A stretch of DNA of 21,715 nucleotides, from NCBI GenBank assembly GCA_026416755.1, contig JAOAEP010000160.1:1-21715 (forward strand), written 5' to 3'. This document shows positions 17,117-21,715 of this stretch, in pieces (within the stretch, counting starts at the first letter, position 1; every line of letters begins with the position of its first letter). The notes under the pieces are model-generated. The model saw only the letters and a program-made list of their open reading frames with translations. It did not search any database and was not told the origin of the DNA. The translations under genes and the position numbers were made by a program. This stretch comes from a bacterium. Lineage in GTDB: Bacteria > Ratteibacteria > UBA8468 > B48-G9 > JAFGKM01.

Positions 17117-18859
17117 TTATTCTTTTTCTTTTAAAACATAAATAAATCCATCTTTCTTACCATTATACTTTTCAATCTCATTTTTTGTTTCACAGGAAGA
17201 ATTCAAGGCATAACCTACAATAATATATCTTTTTTGACTTAATGGCTCAATTTCAAGAGGGATAACTCCAGGTAAAGCAGAACTAAATAGAAGTTCAAGT
17301 TCTTTTGAATAAATTCTAATAAATCCAACAGGATTCTCTTCTGGTGAACTTTTTTGAAAAGCATTTTCACTCCAGAAAAAATCATGATTGCATCTCCCAA
17401 CAGTAAGGATATCATTATTGCTCATGGGAACCATGTCAACTATCCATGCAGGCCCAGGTGCATCAATCCCTTTACTTGTCATCCCAGTTGCTACAATCCC
17501 TTCTATTTTTTCTAAATCAATTTTATGAATCATTCCCCACCAGTGGACTAATTTAACCCATTTTTCACCTTTTATTTGTCCTTCAAATTTCCTATTTAAT
17601 TCTGCTTTTGGACTCCAGAACATAACAGTATTTCCACCATCTGAAAGTAAACCAACAAACATTTTGTTTTCTTTATCAAAACTAAAACATGTAATAGCAG
17701 TATCTGCAACCTGTCCATTCATTCTATTATCAGCCCCACTCATCGGATCATATTCATACATTTTTTGAAGAATTTTACCAGTTTTTCTATCAATTTTAAT
17801 AAGATAGGGAGACCACCATGGTTCAGATTTTGTAGCAGTTGCTGACCATCCACAAATCCATATATTCCCATCTTTATCAACTTTTAACTGATGAGTCCTT
17901 GGATTTCCATAATGAGAGAGAACCCATCCATCTTTAATTATTTTTGCATTATCTATGTTTACAGTTGGTGTATAAATAGATGCTTTCCAAAATCTCTTAG
18001 AAAGGTCCTTATCCAACTTACTTATCCAATCACAAACATCATAAAAACTAAGTTGCCCCAGAACTTTTTTATATTTTTCTTCATCTCCTTCTGAAATCTT
18101 TTTTGCCTTTTCTATATCTTCTTCTTTCAAAATTCTAAAATACCCCCCATCATGTCCAATAAGTACATCATCTCCATCAAAATCAATTAATGTTTTTTGC
18201 CAAAAAAATTCCTTTTCAAAAAATTCTCTTGGTCTTATTCTTTTTACTCTATCTTTATCCCAAACTTGTTGCCAACCTTCAAGATAAGTTCCTGCCAATA
18301 TTTTTGTAAGGTCATGCGATAATAAAACGACAAAAGGAGCGCCATATCTTCCTAGACCTGGTCTATTCGCTATAGGGTCTTTTTCTGAAAAAATACCGTT
18401 TTTTTCAAGTATTTTCCCTTCCTTTATTAGTTTAATCTCTTCTTTTAAAGGATAATCTTTTATCAATCCAGGAACGTCCTTTATTATCTCTTCCAAACCT
18501 TCGGTAGCATATCCGCCTATATAAACTCCATTTTTATTAGTTCTAACTGTTGTAAAAATAGCAATTCCTTTTTTAAATTCAGCATAATTTAAAATTTTTT
18601 TAAAATCAGGAGAAAATCTTATAATAAATGCAATACCACATTTAGGGTCAAAAACTTCTTTACCAAATATATTTTTCCTTATTTTAAAATCTTTTTCTTT
18701 CTCCAAATTGCCAACAATATAAATACTTCCATCTCCCCCCTCACAAATACTCTGTATATCATCATTCCCATCTGTTCCTATAAAACTTGAAAAAATTAAT
18801 TCTATTTGTGATAATAAATTAAAAGTTAAAATTAAAATTAAAATGGTTATTTTTTTCAT
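17117..18859 (-). CDS. Exported beta-propeller-like protein A (SDGGNTV family)
   Basis: A 580-aa protein with signal peptide MKKITILILILTFNLLSQ. Repeats of the kind GDGSIYIVGN, KNGVYIGGY, KDGNIWICGW and ENKMFVGLL are the strand patterns of a beta-propeller similar to SBBP proteins. KSEPWWSPYLIKID (about 344-357), QVADT (383-387) and SDGGNTV (406-412) recur in the neighbouring paralogue. The C-terminus (ELLFSSALPG ... KKDGFIYVLKE) is also shared. I know of related uncharacterised exported proteins with a DGGN motif in PVC bacteria. No catalytic function can be assigned; ligand binding at the surface is a guess. It lies 12 bp downstream of the paralogue and shares its promoter. It converges on the + strand operon with a 25-bp gap. 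A weak AAGTAAAAATAG leader suggests lower expression than the paralogue. Confidence 0.6.
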   Translation of the reverse strand: MKKITILILILTFNLLSQIELIFSSFIGTDGNDDIQSICEGGDGSIYIVGNLEKEKDFKIRKNIFGKEVFDPKCGIAFIIRFSPDFKKILNYAEFKKGIAIFTTVRTNKNGVYIGGYATEGLEEIIKDVPGLIKDYPLKEEIKLIKEGKILEKNGIFSEKDPIANRPGLGRYGAPFVVLLSHDLTKILAGTYLEGWQQVWDKDRVKRIRPREFFEKEFFWQKTLIDFDGDDVLIGHDGGYFRILKEEDIEKAKKISEGDEEKYKKVLGQLSFYDVCDWISKLDKDLSKRFWKASIYTPTVNIDNAKIIKDGWVLSHYGNPRTHQLKVDKDGNIWICGWSATATKSEPWWSPYLIKIDRKTGKILQKMYEYDPMSGADNRMNGQVADTAITCFSFDKENKMFVGLLSDGGNTVMFWSPKAELNRKFEGQIKGEKWVKLVHWWGMIHKIDLEKIEGIVATGMTSKGIDAPGPAWIVDMVPMSNNDILTVGRCNHDFFWSENAFQKSSPEENPVGFIRIYSKELELLFSSALPGVIPLEIEPLSQKRYIIVGYALNSSCETKNEIEKYNGKKDGFIYVLKEKE

Positions 18860-18871
18860 TTTTTACTATTT

Positions 18872-20377
18872 TTACTTATCTTTTAATTTGGCTATAAGAA
18901 AATATCCATCTTCACTGCCACCAAAATTTTCCTGAATTTGATTTTTAAGAATTAATTCTCTTTCTTTACAAATATCACATTGACATCCTGACCTAATTCC
19001 TTTTGTTGAACCATATATTAAAAAGGTATTATTCTTATATGATAATCCGTTTAGTTGTGCATCTGGAATTGCAGAAGAAAATAATAAATTTTTAAAGTCA
19101 GAACTAAAGATTGAAAAAGCATCTCCTGAACCTCCTTTTAAGTAATTCTTCGACCAGGTATCAGGTGTTTCTATTATATAATGTGTATTACCACTAATAA
19201 AAGCAATATTACCTTCTTCCGTAATACATATATCTTTAATATCACTACTATTGGGCTGGTTCTTGTCTTTCAAAAATGTACACCAAATACTTCCACCTTT
19301 AAATACTCCTTCAATAGAGTCAACTTTCATAATTCTTGAAAATTTCCCAACTTTTGCACCCCATAAAGAATCAATAAAACCATATTTTACTTCAATATCA
19401 AGATTTTTTGGTTCTCTGAGAAAAACAGTATTCCCTCCGTCTGACCATCCAATTACAACATAATCTCCTTCAGGAGTAACGACTACAGGAAATTTAAATC
19501 CACTATCTGCAACTAATCTATATTTGTCTTCCCCCACAAGTTTTGGTTCCCAATTCCATAAAGAATCTATATCTTCTCCATTTTCAATTTTATTGATAAA
19601 AAATCTTGGACACCTCCATGGTTCTCTTCCAGTCCTTGTATTAGTATCCCCACCGGTTATATATGCATTTCTTTTCTCATCAACACCAAGAAGAACATAT
19701 GCAGTTTTTCCTATTTCCCTAATTTCTCCTTTTGGATTAAGTTTATATATTCTCTTATAAACCTCAAATATAACATCGCCATTAGTTAATACAAAAAATG
19801 GAATACCAATTTTCTCTTTTAATCCAACTCTTCCAAAATCAGGGATAATTCCTTCTGCTTTCTCAAATATATAAACTTTTTCAATTCTCCCATCTTTTGA
19901 AATTTCACCTAAAAACATATCATTTCCCTTAGGTGACGTTTCAGGGGGATAAGTATTTTTTATTATTTGTATTTTGTTTATATTTAGATATTCAATAAAA
20001 GAATTATTACTTTTCCCTGAAAAATAAATTTTACCATCTTTACCTTGTTTTATGAATGAAATATAGACACCATCAATTTTCACTTCTTTTTCAATTTTTT
20101 TCCCATTATCTGTTAAAAAAAGTAATAATCCTTTATCTTCACTTATACCCCCAAGTAAAATTCTTCCATCATTCAATATTTCTCCTGTATAAAATTTATC
20201 AATCCCTTCCTTACCATACCAACTCGCAGTTATCACTTCAAGTTTACCACCCATTCCTTTTGCTTTTTTTGAATATTGATGAAATCTTGTTTCTTGAATT
20301 TTTTGCTCCTGAGAATATCCAAAATATAATAAAAATAATATGCTAAATATGATTACTTCTCTCAAAATTTTTTTCAT
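18872..20377 (-). CDS. Exported beta-propeller-like protein B (SDGGNTV family) with Cys cluster
   Basis: A 501-aa protein with signal peptide ending near YFGYSQ. It has propeller-like repeats (NDGRILLGGIS, KDGKIYFSGKS, KRNAYITGGD, EGDYVVIGWS) and the paired motifs EPWRCPRFFINKI (252-264), RLVADSGF (287-294) and SDGGNTV (312-318) seen in its downstream paralogue. Near the C-terminus SGCQCDICKE places three Cys at 465, 467 and 470, with a fourth Cys nearby only in distant loops. There is no CxxCH, so haem attachment is not indicated. AAGGAGGAG just before the ATG is a strong ribosome-binding sequence. The gene heads a two-gene minus-strand operon. Its promoter carries the motif shared with the two + strand operons, linking it to the same regulation. 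Function unknown. Confidence 0.6.
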   Translation of the reverse strand: MKKILREVIIFSILFLLYFGYSQEQKIQETRFHQYSKKAKGMGGKLEVITASWYGKEGIDKFYTGEILNDGRILLGGISEDKGLLLFLTDNGKKIEKEVKIDGVYISFIKQGKDGKIYFSGKSNNSFIEYLNINKIQIIKNTYPPETSPKGNDMFLGEISKDGRIEKVYIFEKAEGIIPDFGRVGLKEKIGIPFFVLTNGDVIFEVYKRIYKLNPKGEIREIGKTAYVLLGVDEKRNAYITGGDTNTRTGREPWRCPRFFINKIENGEDIDSLWNWEPKLVGEDKYRLVADSGFKFPVVVTPEGDYVVIGWSDGGNTVFLREPKNLDIEVKYGFIDSLWGAKVGKFSRIMKVDSIEGVFKGGSIWCTFLKDKNQPNSSDIKDICITEEGNIAFISGNTHYIIETPDTWSKNYLKGGSGDAFSIFSSDFKNLLFSSAIPDAQLNGLSYKNNTFLIYGSTKGIRSGCQCDICKERELILKNQIQENFGGSEDGYFLIAKLKDK

Positions 20378-20431
20378 ATTCTCCTCCTTTTCTATGTGGT
20401 TTAAAGATAATTTAAACCTTTCTTTATATTA

Positions 20432-20459
20432 AATATACAATAACTAAGATCTATGTAAA
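20432..20459 (-). promoter_or_regulatory. Promoter of the minus-strand propeller operon
   Basis: On the minus strand TTTACA (20459-20454) and TATATT (20437-20432) are separated by 16 bp. The predicted start is near 20425, giving a leader of about 48 nt that ends in the strong ribosome-binding sequence of the gene starting at 20377. Confidence 0.5.
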
Positions 20460-20480
20460 TAAATAATAAGGAAATTGATA

Positions 20481-20493
20481 GCATGAAAACGAA
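20481..20493 (-). promoter_or_regulatory. Putative AraC-family operator, propeller operon
   Basis: On the minus strand the sequence is TTCGTTTTCATGC. It differs from the copy at 8057-8069 at two of 13 bases. It lies exactly 21 bp before the TTTACA -35 box, as in the two + strand operons. TTTC at the shared offset is at 20474-20471. This is the most distant copy from the regulator gene, about 12.4 kb away, so chance proximity to that gene does not explain it. Confidence 0.5.
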
Positions 20494-20545
20494 CAATTTA
20501 ATTATGTTGAATTAGAGATTTATTTAATTTTTCTAAACTCTTATA

Positions 20546-21715
20546 TTATCTTTCATAGGCACCGATGTCCCATGAAGAACCTTGTGGTCTTTTTATTCCA
20601 TCTTTATCTTTAGGGTCTTGCCATTCTTTTATTTCAAATCCTTTATCAATTGCAGGACTATCTGAAAGTAAATGGAAATCTTTTTTCTCAATACTTACAA
20701 ATTTAGGGTCTCTTCCATTAATTCCATTTTTTTCAGAAAATCCCTTTTTAGGTCCATAATTTGCATCTGGTGTTTTCGTTACATAGTTATAATCTGCCTG
20801 AAAGTCATTTATCTCTTCTTTAGGTTTATCAGCAAAATGGTACCATCCAATTCCATCACTATCAGGAGCAGAACCACCACCAACAAAAATATTATTAAAA
20901 ATTCTTGTATTATGTGCTCCTGTCAAAAAATCTCCTCTTTTCTCATAAAATCTAAAAAGTAATGGTCCTGCTGTATTTCTTCCACAATTTACAAATGTAT
21001 TATTATAGAATTTACATCCAGGGATACCAATTTGAGCAACTCCACCAATATTATAAAAAACATTATTTCTAAAGGTCCAATCCCTTAAATCAGAATATCC
21101 ATAACTCAAAAGCATTGCAATAGAACCAGTACAGTCATGAAAATAATTATTCTCAACAAGTATATCATATGAAATTTCTCTATTATTATCATATATTTGG
21201 AAAATGTCTGCATGCCATCCTGTTTCTTTTAAATCATAAACTTCATTATTTCTTATAATATGACCTTTCCCAAAAATCCTCCAGACATCCCCTTCTCCAT
21301 TATAAATTACATTATTTTCAAAGATACAATTGGTTGATTTTGTGCCTGTACAGTTTAAAACTACTTTCCCAAAATTTCTCATAATATTGTTTCTTACTAT
21401 ACAACCTGTTGAAGGAGGATGAGAAGTAGGATGAGATGAAATTCCTACTCCATAATTTTCAAAAATACAATTTTGAATAATACAATAATCACCTGAAATT
21501 CCAACTCCCCCTGTTATATATAGATTTTCAATTATAATATAATTTGCCTTTCTCGGGTCCCAGGAACCAATCTGGAATCCTTTAACCTTTATTTCTTCTC
21601 TATTCCCTTCTCCTTTAAACTTTATATATTTATCTTTCTCACCACTTCTTAAAATATCAACTTTTTCATCATATTCACCAGGTAAAATAAATATTGTATC
21701 TCCTGGATTTACTAT
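20546..21715 (-). CDS. Right-handed beta-helix protein, 5' end outside the window
   Basis: The reading frame stays open to the right edge: 389 residues are visible and the start is missing. The internal Met at 21382 is not the true start. Translation from the edge reads IVNPGDTIFILPGEY, the typical first turn of chondroitinase-B / pectate-lyase-like beta-helices. Many coils with N-N or N-V-I/F-Y-N turns follow (FENNVIYNGEGD, FRNNVFYNIGG, FNNIFVGGG). The end, DFHLLSDSPAIDKG ... WDIGAYER, matches the choice-of-anchor Q type C-terminus found on secreted beta-helix proteins. It is probably exported and acts on, or binds, a polysaccharide. It precedes the propeller operon in the same direction, with 168 bp between. 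Confidence 0.75.
   Translation of the reverse strand: MVNPGDTIFILPGEYDEKVDILRSGEKDKYIKFKGEGNREEIKVKGFQIGSWDPRKANYIIIENLYITGGVGISGDYCIIQNCIFENYGVGISSHPTSHPPSTGCIVRNNIMRNFGKVVLNCTGTKSTNCIFENNVIYNGEGDVWRIFGKGHIIRNNEVYDLKETGWHADIFQIYDNNREISYDILVENNYFHDCTGSIAMLLSYGYSDLRDWTFRNNVFYNIGGVAQIGIPGCKFYNNTFVNCGRNTAGPLLFRFYEKRGDFLTGAHNTRIFNNIFVGGGSAPDSDGIGWYHFADKPKEEINDFQADYNYVTKTPDANYGPKKGFSEKNGINGRDPKFVSIEKKDFHLLSDSPAIDKGFEIKEWQDPKDKDGIKRPQGSSWDIGAYER

Noticed and set aside
17090..17124. Possible bidirectional terminator between the convergent genes (AAGAAT ... ATTCTT followed by T-rich sequence)
   Set aside because: The stem is nearly all A/T, has only six plus three pairs around a mismatch, and has a long loop. 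It overlaps the ends of both genes, so it is too weak to call.
18960..19000. c-type cytochrome haem site in the propeller protein
   Set aside because: The motif is CxCxxCK, with no His after the second Cys of CxxC.
20509..20545. Bulged stem downstream of the minus-strand beta-helix gene (AGAGTTTA with TAAATCTCT)
   Set aside because: There is an extra base in one arm, a long loop and no U-tract afterwards. AT-rich background explains it as well as a terminator does.
20765..20785. Further TTCGT motif on the plus strand
   Set aside because: It lies inside the beta-helix coding region, lacks the C after seven bases and has no promoter nearby. The pentamer alone also occurs in several other coding places.

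Overview
The window is very AT-rich, with short intergenic gaps and Lys/Glu/Ile/Asn-rich proteins. Two prepilin-like proteins carry the leader GFTLIELLVVIAIIAILAAM followed by LLPAL, which is typical of the PVC superphylum (Lentisphaerota, Planctomycetota, Omnitrophota) and similar lineages. With the two DUF6785-type membrane proteins and the many exported lyase-like proteins, this suggests a low-GC PVC-related bacterium that degrades polysaccharides. The taxon cannot be fixed from this sequence. I see no tRNA, rRNA, CRISPR array, transposase or phage gene.

Layout. (1) 1-155: regulatory region with two TTCGT-centred dyads and a perfect 19-bp tandem duplication that carries two -10 boxes. (2) 156-7074, + strand: three translationally coupled genes for exported proteins, namely an alpha/beta hydrolase and two heparinase II/III-like proteins. 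(3) 7150-8052, + strand: an AraC-family regulator with its own near-consensus promoter. (4) 8143-17091, + strand: a probable six-gene operon of two pseudopilin-like proteins, two tandem DUF6785-type membrane proteins (putative transporters), an exported protein with probable helical-toroid fold, and a beta-helix lipoprotein. (5) 17117-20377, - strand: two paralogous exported propeller-like proteins sharing an SDGGNTV motif. (6) 20546 to the right edge, - strand: a beta-helix protein whose 5' end lies outside the window.

The parts fit a polysaccharide-utilization locus of a kind without SusC/SusD. Exported lyases and esterases would cut an acidic or substituted glycan, DUF6785-type permeases would import the products, and a cupin-type AraC regulator would sense one of them. 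The substrate cannot be named.

The main result is regulatory. Three separate transcription units (starting at genes 156, 8143 and 20377) have the same upstream layout in the same orientation: TTCGT-N7-C-N6-TTTC-N11-TTTACA, followed by a -10-like box 16-17 bp further on. A reversed copy of the motif lies between the -35 and -10 boxes of the araC-type gene's own promoter. This predicts a local regulon, with activation of the three operons and autorepression of the regulator.
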